Shown piece by piece: positions 9,254-18,315 of a stretch of 32,098 nucleotides of DNA (within the stretch, counting starts at the first letter, position 1; each line of letters begins with the position of its first letter). The stretch is from Hydnum rufescens UP504 (taxonomy: Eukaryota; Basidiomycota; Agaricomycetes; Cantharellales; Hydnaceae): contig MU129237.1 in NCBI GenBank assembly GCA_014904985.1, positions 1-32,098 of the forward strand, read 5' to 3'. Below the pieces are notes generated by a model. It had not been told where the DNA came from and did not search any database. It saw only the letters and a list, made by a program, of their open reading frames with translations. A program made the position numbers and the translations under genes.

Positions 9254-9885
9254 CTGGCAATTGCCGATACTCAAGAAGCGCCCAAGCGCTGGTGCTGCAA
9301 GCACAGTACACAATAGTACCAAGCATGTATATTATAAATAAATACTATATAATAAAAAATTGTCCAGGAAAACCCAAAGAAGAGGATGGTAATGAGTCAG
9401 AGGTCAATAAGGGATGAGATCACTAATTACAGAGTGGATTGGGCCACTTCCACGCATCAGAATTGGCCCAAATTTGAATATAGTAGTGTTATATATATGC
9501 TCTACATGGGCAATTAATTATCTTGGACGATTTTCGCATTTTTCAATTTTTCATGCTTCAATTCCCTAAATAGGGAATTGAAGCATGAAAAATTGAAAAT
9601 GCGAAAATCGTCCGAGATAATTAATCGCCCATGTAGAGCGTATATATAACACTACTATATTCAAATTTGGGCCAATTCTGATGCGTGGAAGTGGCCCAAT
9701 CCACTCTGTAATTAGCGATCTCATCCCTTATTGACCTCTGACTCATTACCATCCTCTTCTTTGGGTTTTCCTGGACAATTTTTTATTATATAGTATTTAT
9801 TTATAATATACATGCTTGGTACTATTGTGTACTGTGCTTGCAGCACCAGCGCTTGGGCGCTTCTTGAGTATTGGCAATTGCCGGT
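9254..9885. repeat. Central palindrome of element 2
   Basis: Arms of about 315 nt meet at 9569/9570 (TTCAATTCCCTA AA TAGGGAATTGAA). They differ at only a few positions, so the tip is younger or better maintained than most of the element. It is homologous to the palindrome at 3283-3924, including the TTGGGTTTTCCTGGACAA and GTATATATAACACTACTATA stretches. Confidence 0.9.
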
Positions 9886-9938
9886 GTTGAATTTCGAACT
9901 CTACGCAGCCACACCCAGCAAGTGACCGCACGACCATG

Positions 9939-9988
9939 AACAACAGCAACAACAGCAGCAACAGCTGCTGCAACAGCAGCAGCAACAG
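9939..9988 (+). repeat. CAG/CAA repeat in right arm of element 2
   Basis: About 50 bp of CAA/CAG with an internal CAGCTGCTG; the short counterpart of 5205-5321. The exon containing it ends at ATAAG before the donor GTAAGT (10056). Confidence 0.8.
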
Positions 9989-10081
9989 TGCATGACTGTG
10001 ACACATGACCACGACCACACGACCACACACCGCTGATGTGGTGTGTGGTTATAAGGTAAGTTTTTCTCAGTAAAATACAAT

Positions 10082-10355
10082 ACCGCAAAAAAAAAAAGGG
10101 AGGAGGCCCAAAACTAATCTTTTTTTGTGCCCTGCCAATCTGAAAAAAAATTTTCCATATCCAAATGGCACATAAAAGAGCAGCACAAAGCTGCTCATTT
10201 TGTGACACGCTTTATGAACTTTTTATTTAACTTAAATACCCTCCAAAAATTTATCACTATCAAACTCAGGGGTTCACCCCTCGATCCACAAATCCGGGAG
10301 TCCTGCGAGCAAGACCCACTCATCGAACCGACAACTATCCCCGTGAATGATGAGT
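10082..10355 (+). other. Low-quality edge of assembly gap
   Basis: Resembles element 1 at about 6620-6775 (TTTTCCCATATCCAATGGCA, the hairpin, then CGACAACATCCCCGTGAATG) but with many scattered substitutions and homopolymer changes (runs of A, CAAAGCTGCTCATTTT). The hairpin at 10167-10206 is damaged on both sides. The pattern fits uncorrected read sequence next to a gap better than natural decay. Confidence 0.55.
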
Positions 10356-11127
10356 NNNNNNNNNNNNNNNNNNNNNNNNNNNNNNNNNNNNNNNNNNNNN
10401 NNNNNNNNNNNNNNNNNNNNNNNNNNNNNNNNNNNNNNNNNNNNNNNNNNNNNNNNNNNNNNNNNNNNNNNNNNNNNNNNNNNNNNNNNNNNNNNNNNNN
10501 NNNNNNNNNNNNNNNNNNNNNNNNNNNNNNNNNNNNNNNNNNNNNNNNNNNNNNNNNNNNNNNNNNNNNNNNNNNNNNNNNNNNNNNNNNNNNNNNNNNN
10601 NNNNNNNNNNNNNNNNNNNNNNNNNNNNNNNNNNNNNNNNNNNNNNNNNNNNNNNNNNNNNNNNNNNNNNNNNNNNNNNNNNNNNNNNNNNNNNNNNNNN
10701 NNNNNNNNNNNNNNNNNNNNNNNNNNNNNNNNNNNNNNNNNNNNNNNNNNNNNNNNNNNNNNNNNNNNNNNNNNNNNNNNNNNNNNNNNNNNNNNNNNNN
10801 NNNNNNNNNNNNNNNNNNNNNNNNNNNNNNNNNNNNNNNNNNNNNNNNNNNNNNNNNNNNNNNNNNNNNNNNNNNNNNNNNNNNNNNNNNNNNNNNNNNN
10901 NNNNNNNNNNNNNNNNNNNNNNNNNNNNNNNNNNNNNNNNNNNNNNNNNNNNNNNNNNNNNNNNNNNNNNNNNNNNNNNNNNNNNNNNNNNNNNNNNNNN
11001 NNNNNNNNNNNNNNNNNNNNNNNNNNNNNNNNNNNNNNNNNNNNNNNNNNNNNNNNNNNNNNNNNNNNNNNNNNNNNNNNNNNNNNNNNNNNNNNNNNNN
11101 NNNNNNNNNNNNNNNNNNNNNNNNNNN
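10356..11127. other. Assembly gap (N)
   Basis: 772 undetermined bases in the right arm of element 2. By comparison with element 1 the missing part should hold several exon-intron-hairpin modules; the true length may differ from the number of N. Confidence 0.99.
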
Positions 11128-11129
11128 CA

Positions 11130-11832
11130 AACGAGGGCACGACCGGGCCAAATAATGCCCAGGAATCACACCCCGCAACGGCGGGTGTGTGGTTCTATAC
11201 CAGGTGAGTTCCCGCCCCCCCCCCCAGTACCTACAGCCACGCAAAAAGAGCAGCGAAAGCTGCTCTTTTGCGTGTTCCTTATTTCTTACTAATTTAAAAA
11301 TAATATTTTCTAGGTTTCAACTCCCCTCACGAACGAATACTGACAAAGAACCCCCTAACCCCACCTATCGACACCCGAACGACGGGGGGCCATACGAACC
11401 ACCATGTGTCGAGCTGGCGTATGTACGCACCAACGTACATGGCCCAGTACCCTACACCTGCGGGTGTGGGTACAAGGTATGTTTTATATTTCATTTCTTA
11501 GTCTTGTGGTGCAAAAAGAGCAGCATAAGCTGCTCTTTTTGCACTGCATTACTGTTGTACTAATATTTCATTATTTATTTCTGTAGATCCTGAACCAGAA
11601 CCCCTGCAAGCCCCCAAGCAGAAACCCGCCGAACGAGATGCCGCAAACGATAACCATGAACAAAGCCCCACAAATGAAGACCGACCCTCTCAAGGGAGTG
11701 CCCAAAAGGAACCAGCCCCTGACCGCACTTGCTGCGGAGGGTACGGTGGGTAAATGCAGGCGCGTGACCATGATCCACATAAACCATGCCCCCCTGTGGT
11801 GGCAGACCCCGGGGGGGATAATAGGTATATAG
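11130..11832 (+). CDS. 3' exons of right-arm element gene (5' part in gap)
   Basis: Three exons: 11130-11203, 11314-11476 and 11587-11832. Introns are 110 nt each, with GTGAGT...CTAG and GTATGT...TGTAG. All three are open and the phases fit (exit phase 2 into R, then phase 0). The first ends HPATAGVWFYTR; the second starts RFQLPSRTNT and ends PYTCGCGYK; the last starts ILNQNPCKPP and ends GGIIGI before TAG. Composition is high in Pro, Asn and Thr, with no membrane segment or known domain. This is the only part of the array without a visible lesion, so it is the best candidate for an expressed product. The start is unknown because of the gap. Confidence 0.5.
11239..11543 (+). other. Two intronic hairpins (right arm 2)
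   Basis: Hairpins at 11239-11275 and 11509-11543, each in a 110-nt intron of the right-arm gene, followed by TTACTAAT or TGTACTAAT branch sites. They are the mirror copies of 8406-8445 and 8133-8168. Confidence 0.85.
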
Positions 11833-11907
11833 TATAATATGTATATAATTATAGTAGTAATAATAATAATAATAATAAATAAACAAATAATAATAAATAA
11901 GCATATA

Positions 11908-12060
11908 ATCTAGCACAGCCATGGATTGGCCAACAGATGGCCAAAAAACTGAATTGAAATTGCCTGATTTTGGCCGTAAGGTCTGGGGGACCTATTAGGT
12001 ACCATTTTCTGCCCCGAAAGTGGTACCTAAATTTGTTCCCCCATATGACTGACCAGCCTG
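11908..12060 (-). repeat. Terminal inverted repeat, right end of element 2
   Basis: Reverse complement of 7617-7765, ending ATGACTGACCAGCCTG. The subterminal hairpin is slightly damaged on its outer arm (AAATTTGTTCCCCC instead of AAATTAGGTCCCCC). Confidence 0.8.
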
Positions 12061-12726
12061 GACAGACATGCCAAACTGATCCCGGAAGGAGAGATTTTGG
12101 ACCATCTGCCAGCAATCTGGACCATCACCTGGTTTTGGGACAATGGCCAGAGGAGCAGTCCGGAAAGAACCCCCATAGAATTGTTCAGCCTGCTGAACAG
12201 TGAAAGGGCCAGACATGCGCCCAAGTGCCACTTCCTTGTCCAGTTTGGCCTGTATAATCTGATCTTCTTCGGAGGTTTTGTAGTGATTGGGGGGAAGGAA
12301 TGTGACAGAAATGGGAGGCATATCCAACCCAATTGGGAAACCATGAATAATGTTATGAACAAGAGTGGGATAATGAAGGGATAAGTGAGCATGGTCACGG
12401 GCAGAAGCAAAGGCATCTGCATGCAGAGGAGTTATAGGGGACTCAGAGCGCAACAGAGCACTTCTGAGCCGAGTGTGTGGAGGCAAGGCAGATGGAGCAG
12501 ACATGGTTGTGCTCATGACCTTTAATGCATCCTTTGGCGGTGTTGAATAAGAAACAGACACAGTGATTGTCGGCTTTGGAAGTGAGGGCCCCATTCTTGA
12601 AGGTGCACTTGGAGGAACGGACAGTGCATGTTGGTGCCAAATGTCCTGCCTTTGCACAGAGGATGCAACGAGCAGAGGAGGGAGCACGCTCATTGCCTGT
12701 ATGAAACCGCAGGCCAGGGGAGGCAC
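12061..12726 (-). pseudogene. Reverse transcriptase N-terminal part, truncated
   Basis: The open frame contains the typical lead-in of DIRS/tyrosine-recombinase-type reverse transcriptases as I know them from basidiomycetes: a YPTLVHNIIHGFPIG segment, FLPPNH, a helix with EVALGRMSGPF, then GGSFRTAPLAIVPKPG and NLSFRDQFGMSV. The frame is cut right after GMSV by the end of element 2 at 12060, so the catalytic palm with the (Y/F)xDD box is absent. Class assignment rests on motif recall; a different retroelement class is possible. Confidence 0.55.
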
Positions 12727-12892
12727 TGCACCTCTGAGAACCCCCCATATGCATCCTCCCTACAACTACCAGATGGGCGATCCATGGAATCCAGCTGCCT
12801 ACATGTGTCGGCCTCATGTTCCTCATGGACCTCCCAATCAAATTGCTCCAGGACTCGAAAGGTGTCATCACTATCCATTGCAAAGTGGCCAT
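12443..12892 (-). pseudogene. Zinc-knuckle end of Gag-like protein
   Basis: A cysteine/histidine-rich segment: CILCAKAGHLAPTC (a CCHC-like knuckle), then CVCFLFNTAKGC and HVCSICLASTHSAQKC, the usual end of Gag in these elements, stopping at SVAL (12443). It overlaps the start of the reverse transcriptase frame in another phase, as expected for gag and pol. It lies in a different frame from the upstream Gag part (12690-13663), so a frameshift separates them near 12740. Confidence 0.5.
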
Positions 12893-13663
12893 GTGGTTGT
12901 ATCCAGGTCAAACGCATGTAGGCATCAAAGCATGAGATGACACTGAACAAACCAGGGCACTTGAAGAATTCATGAAGGAAAAGGCATCGCTGGTATCAAC
13001 AAAAGTCACTGTGCACCTCTGCTGGAAAGACTTCCTGATGAACATGAGTGAAACCTTTGTAGCATTCAATGAATTCATCATGGGTGATAGATTGTTCCAT
13101 TGTGGCAAAGTCATCAGTGTTGATAACAGTCTTCTTCTTTGAGGTTATGATGTCAACCTCAATTTTTGTGGGGTAGGCAATATTCGACAGGCGGCGTTCA
13201 TGCATCTCCTTTACAGCAAACATGGGGAGAGGTGCATACTGCAAGTTATGAACATGCTGGACAAGGTCTGGGGCAGCATACTCCCCACTAGCCAGCAAGG
13301 CATCAAAACTCCGGCCTGGTTGGATCACTGCCTCACTTAAAGTTAGGACAGTGCTCCCGACCTCAGTGGTGCTCTGTTTAGCAGTACTGGACTTGCCAGG
13401 AAGAGTTATGGAGGGTGGAGAGGATGGCTGATTGTCGGGTGCATGAGTTAACCCTTTGGTGAGATCCCAATCGGCAAGCGAATCATTAACAGCATTGGTG
13501 ACCTCCATCTTGGACATCACTTGATTGAGGCAGATGTTCCTAGCTGTGACAAGCCAAGTGAACATCTTGCATGCCTCATTCCAGCCACCAACATTCACAT
13601 TGTTCTGAGGTTGAACTGTCAGCTCCGAGATACCGGCAGGGCTAGCCCCGGCTACATCAAGAC
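12690..13663 (-). pseudogene. Gag-like protein of the same retrotransposon
   Basis: Minus frame from about 13663: VGGWNEACKMFTWLVTARNI and LSEAVIQPGRSFDALLASGE are followed by an acidic and basic middle part. One in-frame TGA (12996-12998, after VHSDFC) interrupts it; the same frame continues as FLHEFFKCPGLFSVISCFDA and FRVLEQFDWEVHEEHEAD. The open frame extends upstream to an ATG at 13778, but that part lies in an LTR of another element, so it is an accidental fusion and not the real start. Confidence 0.5.
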
Positions 13664-13842
13664 TTTTGGGGTAAAGAACCTCATGTGTGTCATGGAGGTA
13701 CAAACCAGTGGGGTATGTACATGAAATACCTACGTTATATATAGTAAAAGGAGGGCGGCCATAGGATAGGCCAGACAAGCGGAGAGGGGTAGATCAAGCG
13801 GCACGTGACATATGCCGTAGTCGATAACCACCCATTGCAACA
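13664..13842 (-). repeat. LTR-like direct repeat, copy 2 (truncated 3' LTR)
   Basis: On the minus strand it starts TGTTGCAATGGGTGG right after a purine-rich AAGGGGAG (13843-13850), contains TATATATA (plus-strand TTATATATAG) and ends CTTTACCCCAAAA where it meets the Gag-like frame. About 90% identical to 15094-15271. Confidence 0.65.
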
Positions 13843-15093
13843 CTCCCCTTGACAGTGGAGACTATGGCACCAGCGAAAAACATGAGACAAAAGAAAAAAA
13901 ATTAATGGGGCAGTCCATATATGCTCCCACTAAAGCAAGTGAGTTCAAACAGGGAATGGGAAAGTGAGCAAAACACGGACAATGGCTCCCACTGGAGCAA
14001 ATGAGTTTGAACAGGAACGGGGGGGGAAAGGGAAAACAAGAAGAAAACATACCTCCCCTGGAGTAGAGACCATAAACACCGAGAATTAAACCTGTTGGTA
14101 GTGGGACCGTGAGCCAAGCTGTCTGAGCTCCCTCGCGTGAACTGAGAACCAAAAATGAAAAAATGCTCCCAAGTAATAGTGGGTACCACGAGCTGAGTCC
14201 TCCAAAAAACTCCTTCGTGTGAACCGAAATCGAAAAATGAACCCCTCGGTAGGAGGACCATGAGCCGAGCTTACTGAGCTCCCTCGCATGAACCGGAAAC
14301 TGAAAATAATGTCATGTACTGCGAGCCGGATATCCAAATCCCCTCGCACGAACCGTAAACTGAAAAATATAATGGCGGATGTCTTGATGACGTCAAGAAC
14401 CGTGAGCCGGAAATCCAAATCCCCTCACACGCATCCCGAAACAGCGAGCTGGGCCCACATAGATTGATAAATCCCCAACAGTAGCAGGTACCACGAGCTG
14501 AGCCCAAACTCCCTCACGCGAACCAGAAGAACAATGGTAGATGTCTTGATGATGTCATGTGCCGTGCGCTGGATATCCAAATCCCCTCCGCGCACCCTGA
14601 TCGATGAGCCGGATCCATGAAATCCCCTCACCCGGGCACCACCTCCATCCCACCTAAAAGACCCGAGAGTCATGAGCCAAGTCTGGAGACTTCCTCATGC
14701 ACGTCTCAAAATAGTGTTCTGGGTCCAGGGCCAGAGCCCACCCAAAACACCCAACTAAATCCTTCACCTCACCAACATGGCGCAACGGCAATAGAAAAAT
14801 TCCCCGAAAAAGACATGGGTCCGACAGTCACAGTAGACATGGGACACAGGTTCACAAGCACAGCTAGAATGTCAATCCCAGGTGCAAGTAGAGGTTTCCC
14901 CAAAGAACAGGTACTCCCAGGTATAGACAGGGGTGCCCCCAGATGGGCAACAGAATAGTCGTGCACTTTAGAAGCGGAAAAAGCACGAATGGCGGGTTTT
15001 CAGATGTGGTGTTGATGTCGCGGACTACAGCACAGTTCATCCCAATGGTCACGGGTTTAGTCACGTAGAAAAACACAGAGGTTCACTGGTTTG
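13843..15093 (-). mobile_element. Internal region of a gene-less LTR element
   Basis: 1.25 kb between two direct repeats, with a polypurine-like tract next to the downstream repeat. No reverse transcriptase or integrase frame is left. Most of 14100-14660 is made of diverged units of the type GTGAGCCGAGCT...CTCCCTCGCATGAACCG...TCCAAATCCCCTC, spaced 60-120 bp. It resembles the non-coding remnant of a copia-type element or a non-autonomous derivative; superfamily is inferred only. Confidence 0.45.
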
Positions 15094-15271
15094 TTTTGGG
15101 GTAAAGAACCTCGTGTGTGTCACAGAGGTACAAACCAGTGGGTATGTACATGAAATACCTACATTATATATAGTAAAAGGAGGGCAGCCATAGGATAGGC
15201 CGGACAAGCAGAGAGGGGTAGATCGAGCAGCACGTGACATATGCTGTAGTCAATAACCGCCCATTTCAACA
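15094..15271 (-). repeat. LTR-like direct repeat, copy 1 (5' LTR)
   Basis: On the minus strand begins TGTTGAAATGGGCGG and contains the same TATATATA promoter-like box. It may extend further (to about 15044, ending CGTGACCA) than the part shared with copy 2. No target duplication can be tested because the other end is truncated. Confidence 0.65.
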
Positions 15272-15593
15272 AAGACCTCCTCCTTCACCAGACACTGCAG
15301 CAGTCAATGGGCTTGTAACAGGGTTAAGAATGCCAGGAGAAACCATGCTTAAGATGATAGGATTCTTGCTTGAGCGGTTTGAGTCTCAGAAGTTGAAGCG
15401 GAGAAGTGTGACTCAAACCACTCGCTTATCTAACTGTGAGTCTGATACTCGTGCCTCGTTCTCAGACTCCGGCAGCAAAGTATGCACAGCCTTGGACATT
15501 GGAAATGAAAGTCCTGGTCTTGTGACATCCGAGATCCCCCTCAACCCTCTCTTACTTATTGGTAGCAGCAACAAGTGCCAATCCCGACTCTAA
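15234..15593 (+). CDS. Uncertain ORF, 119 codons
   Basis: Its ATG is inside the LTR, so the first ~13 codons are not original. The rest is serine-rich, with a short helix-like part (MLKMIGFLLERFESQKLKRR). I do not recognise it. It could be an exon of a host gene interrupted by the LTR element or a chance frame. Confidence 0.2.
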   Translation: MTYAVVNNRPFQQRPPPSPDTAAVNGLVTGLRMPGETMLKMIGFLLERFESQKLKRRSVTQTTRLSNCESDTRASFSDSGSKVCTALDIGNESPGLVTSEIPLNPLLLIGSSNKCQSRL

Positions 15594-16240
15594 TCACCGG
15601 CGCGGCTGTTTGCGACCTTTGCTAGTACTCCATCGATTTTACTCAGTTTTTCTCTTGCATCCTACCACTATCATCAACACTGCTTCTATTTGAGGTGCCC
15701 TTGGATAGTGTTTATGATCACAGTCTTAAAATACAAGCAGTTCTTGGTGGTTGATTGCTAAGAATCTGAGTGGAAACTGATTTCAGGCCAGGTTTAGGAA
15801 GATGGCTGTCATTGGTGTAGAAGATGGGGTATGCACGGTGCTGGGTCATAGTTCATTGCAAGACTTCTTGCCCAAAAGGCAAATCCCATTGTCAAGCAGC
15901 TCCCGGGCCGGAAGCCTCTCGTCTGGTTCATAAAGTCCCATCTGCTCAAGGAGATAGTTTAATTCATTGTCCTCATACAAAGGGGCACCATGGGGTGGGG
16001 AGGAAAGATACATCCAGAAACAAAAGTGAAAATGAAGCTTAAGACATGTGTTGAAAGACATGGCTTTGGTCAATGGTGATGGAAGAGACATAGACCTGTC
16101 CGTTAAGGCAAACCCTGAGAGTCCCGGTCGACCAGAGGAAGACTCTGAGCCCGGTGAGACCAGCGGTTCCTCCTCCGCCTTGTCGTGGCCCGTGTTAGAG
16201 ATGATGAGGGCCTTGGGATACAGAGCACTGATAACTACAC
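15594..16240. other. No gene supported
   Basis: Moderate-complexity sequence without clear exons. A minus-strand frame (16316 to 15846) contains a plausible helical piece, YEDNELNYLLEQMGLYEPDE, but runs through the minisatellite at its start and shows no supporting splice structure or family match. Confidence 0.4.
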
Positions 16241-16242
16241 AG

Positions 16243-16346
16243 CCGTGGACGCACAGCCATGGACGCACAGCCATGGACGGACACACAGCCATGGACGCAC
16301 AGCCATGGACGGACACACAGCCATGGACACACAGCCATGGACATCG
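16243..16346. repeat. 14-bp minisatellite CACAGCCATGGACG
   Basis: About seven copies of CACAGCCATGGAC(G/A), some with an added GACA, containing the palindrome CCATGG each time. Confidence 0.9.
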
Positions 16347-16723
16347 AAAGTGGTCTCGTGACGACGAAATTCCCTCTAAAACCCTCTCTTACGTAAACGT
16401 AAGAGTCGGGGACGTAAGAGTCGGGGAATCGGAGACTGATTCGATCAGTCTAGTCATTGACCCGGTCAATGACACACCACACTGGCAACTCTTAATATAC
16501 GGCAGTATCCTGGGCCGTCGTTACTAACACGATGATTTGTTAAAAGGCCTTCACTTTGGAGCGATTCCTTCAGGTATCTAAGCCGGACGAGAACGAAACA
16601 AAAGAGCGGATATGAAAAGAGGGTGTGGGCACCGCCAGCAAGCCAACAATGGATAGAATGAAATAATAGAAAAAATAGTGTCTGTGAATGGTCCAACATG
16701 ACACCAGCCACCCGCGTCCACAC

Positions 16724-17503
16724 TCATTTGCCGCGGTGCTCGATCCCCAAGCGGTATCCCGTCTCGTAATCCGGGTGCACGGTAACGGCAGGCGCCTTGG
16801 TAGTCCCAGGCTGGAAGTAATAGTGCTTGCTCCACTTGCCTTTGGGCGCCCCGATCATGCCCAGCGAATATTTCCCCGTCTTGGATTTTCCGGAAAGCTG
16901 TTGGACCGTGAAGAATTGGCACTCCTGGCTGCTGTTGTCGTCGTAGGAGCACGCCTCGGCCGAGAGGAACTCGTGTCCCGGCTCGACCCATCGTTTCGTC
17001 ACGCAGAGTGCTGAATCGTTGGCGCCACCGTGGGGATTGTACACGCGAATGTGTCCGTACCAATGGGGGCTGCCCGATGCGGAGTAGGAGGGGTAGTTCA
17101 TGTGGGTCGAGGTGCATGCCTCGCTATGATTGTGAAAAGAACGAAATTCGGGGGCATAATCGAGGTCAGTATCGTCGCCATTCGATCCAGATCGTCGGAA
17201 ATCGACGACTTACAATCCAAAGTGATACCCAGGGACGGGGTGGGAGCTGACGAGGACCAAGGGGTTATTTCCAGGGCTCGCGTGGCTGCCGACGGCATGA
17301 AGCGCTTTAGAGAGTGTGTAGTTGGATCGGATACCGAGGGATGAGACCGCTTGCTCGGGCTGACCCTTGCTGAGCGAGAAGTATAGGGATTGAGCATTAT
17401 TTAGGGGTATGATGCTGCAATGCACTGAGGAATTGCGCTCCACTGGGAAGGCTAATGCGCCACCGAGGAGGAAGATTCCGAGAACGAGCGAAGAGGCGTA
17501 CAT
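16724..17503 (-). CDS. Secreted beta-trefoil (ricin-B-like) candidate protein
   Basis: Two exons, 17503-17214 and 17123-16724, with a 90-nt intron (17124-17213, GTAAGT...ATCATAG, phase 2) give 229 residues. The start at 17503 is chosen because it opens a clear signal peptide, MYASSLVLGIFLLGGALA, cleaved before FP. An upstream in-frame ATG at 17593 would bury that signal. The mature part has FEACTS, then WYGHIRVYN, ALCVTKRWVEPG, LSAEACSYDD and CQFFTVQ, the spacing of cysteines, aromatics and a Q-x-F end that I know from fungal secreted ricin-B/trefoil-like proteins. Four N-glycosylation sequons (NSS, NYT, NDS, NSS). Five cysteines. The sugar ligand, if any, cannot be told. Gene structure is confident; fold is inference. 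Confidence 0.75.
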
Positions 17504-18137
17504 GTTGAACGATGATGGGGAACCGAGGTCCACTGAACCCCCTTTTACAGCTCGTGATCGGTCGCCAGAGGTGGACCACGTTCGACCGTCCACATGGGTA
17601 CCCCAGATGACAAGGCATGAAGTCTAGATTCCCAAGACAACTGAAAGACAGAGTCAGCGCTTACAATTAGGTGCCTCGTCATATTGGAATGAAATGGAAG
17701 TTTATGAGTGAAATGAAAACTTAATTTCGCCAATCCAACCAGATCTAGTTGCAGGCTATTAATTAATTCCCGCTATTATAATACTACTTCAGTAACGGGT
17801 CTTGGAAACTTAGTAATACCTTCATAGACCTCATAGAGCCAATTAAAATTCATAATATTAATGGTAGCAATGCTTGGATGACACCGCATGAGAGATTTCT
17901 GCTCATATTCCTATTGGCTGAGCTTACGGGCGAAAGTTGTGGGGGGTGGGCCGCGGTCGCCTGGGGAGGCTGAATATCAGCTACGGAGCCTGGAAGAGAC
18001 TAGACTGAGGCAATATAAGTCCCTGAAACCCATAAGCAGCCAAAAGCCGCCATGGGAGAATTGCAGAGGATTGTACTGTATCCTTGATTCCGCGAGTGAG
18101 ACCGGCAATATGATTACGAGCAACGGGCGCAGGACGA
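17504..18137. other. Intergenic region upstream of the secreted-protein gene
   Basis: No gene supported. A/T-rich around 17750-17870 (TTAATTAATTCCCGC, TATTATAATACTAC), which could hold promoter elements for the minus-strand gene. The stretch 17975-18137 follows the broken kinase copy A but does not match copies B or C. Confidence 0.4.
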
Positions 18138-18315
18138 TCAAAACCATCCTGTCTTGGTAGCACACGATATCTTGGACATCCCCTGATTTATTAATAAACG
18201 CATCTAGCCTACCAAAAGTCTCCGTTATTGTGGCACTGCATGTACTAACCAGGACGACGTACCAGAATTCAGGAGAAGCAACAGGCCAGGAGAATGGAGG
18301 TTTGGCTTTTGCGAT
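18138..18315 (-). pseudogene. Kinase-family copy A, first two exons only
   Basis: Exon 1 (18315-18263) and exon 2 (from 18208), separated by a 54-nt intron (18209-18262, GTACGT...GGTAG), match the start of copies B and C: AKAKPPFSW...SPEFW, then LDAF...SGDVQDIVCYQDR. The position of the start codon reads ATC instead of ATG, exon 1 is 21 nt shorter than in B and C, and the donor after CYQDR is gone (AGGATGGTT). Downstream sequence is unrelated, so the linker and kinase were lost. Non-functional remnant. Confidence 0.7.

Larger units (their letters stand above)
7860..9326 (-). pseudogene. Left-arm multi-exon array of element 2
   Basis: Introns at 9043-9147, 8742-8847, 8367-8480 and 8091-8200 (105-114 nt) with GTGAGT, GTGAGT, GTGAGT and GTATGT donors. 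The first exon can start at the ATG at 9326 and ends CGCVVTR in phase 2. Exon 8848-9042 is 195 nt, enters and leaves in phase 2, is fully open, and encodes KPGPKHGENP, then repeats of NAPNE/NATYG, then NHTPAMAGVWSYIR. Exon 8481-8741 is 261 nt and also phase-symmetric in length, but its entry frame stops (TAA in GGCCAAATAA) because it carries two extra bases compared with the right-arm copy. Exon 8201-8366 matches 11314-11476. A decayed twin of the right-arm gene; function unknown. Confidence 0.5.
7617..12060. mobile_element. Foldback-type element 2 (both termini present)
   Basis: Bounded by CAGGCTGGTCAGTCAT at 7617 and its reverse complement ending at 12060. The outer part of the left arm (7617 to about 8560) is the reverse complement of 11128-12060, with roughly one mismatch in 15-20 bases. 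The centre is a second palindrome at 9569/9570. The middle of the right arm is lost in a run of N (10356-11127). The left flank belongs to element 1 and the right flank to a retrotransposon ORF; no target-site duplication is visible. No transposase or recombinase can be read, so movement by a partner element is inferred. Confidence 0.7.

Noticed and set aside
10127..11244. Frames of about 290-350 codons over the middle of element 2
   Set aside because: They run through 772 N and have no real sequence in most of their length.
2123..11543. Hairpin series as a CRISPR array or as bacterial terminators
   Set aside because: Spacing is 200-370 bp, the units are palindromes inside spliceosomal-type introns, and the genome is fungal.
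13655..13778. N-terminal 41 codons of the Gag-like frame (from the ATG at 13778)
   Set aside because: They lie in an LTR repeated at 15094-15271, so they were added by fusion and are not part of the original Gag.
16048..16527. 159-codon plus-strand ORF
   Set aside because: Runs through the 14-bp minisatellite, has no recognisable domain and no paralogue; treated as chance.
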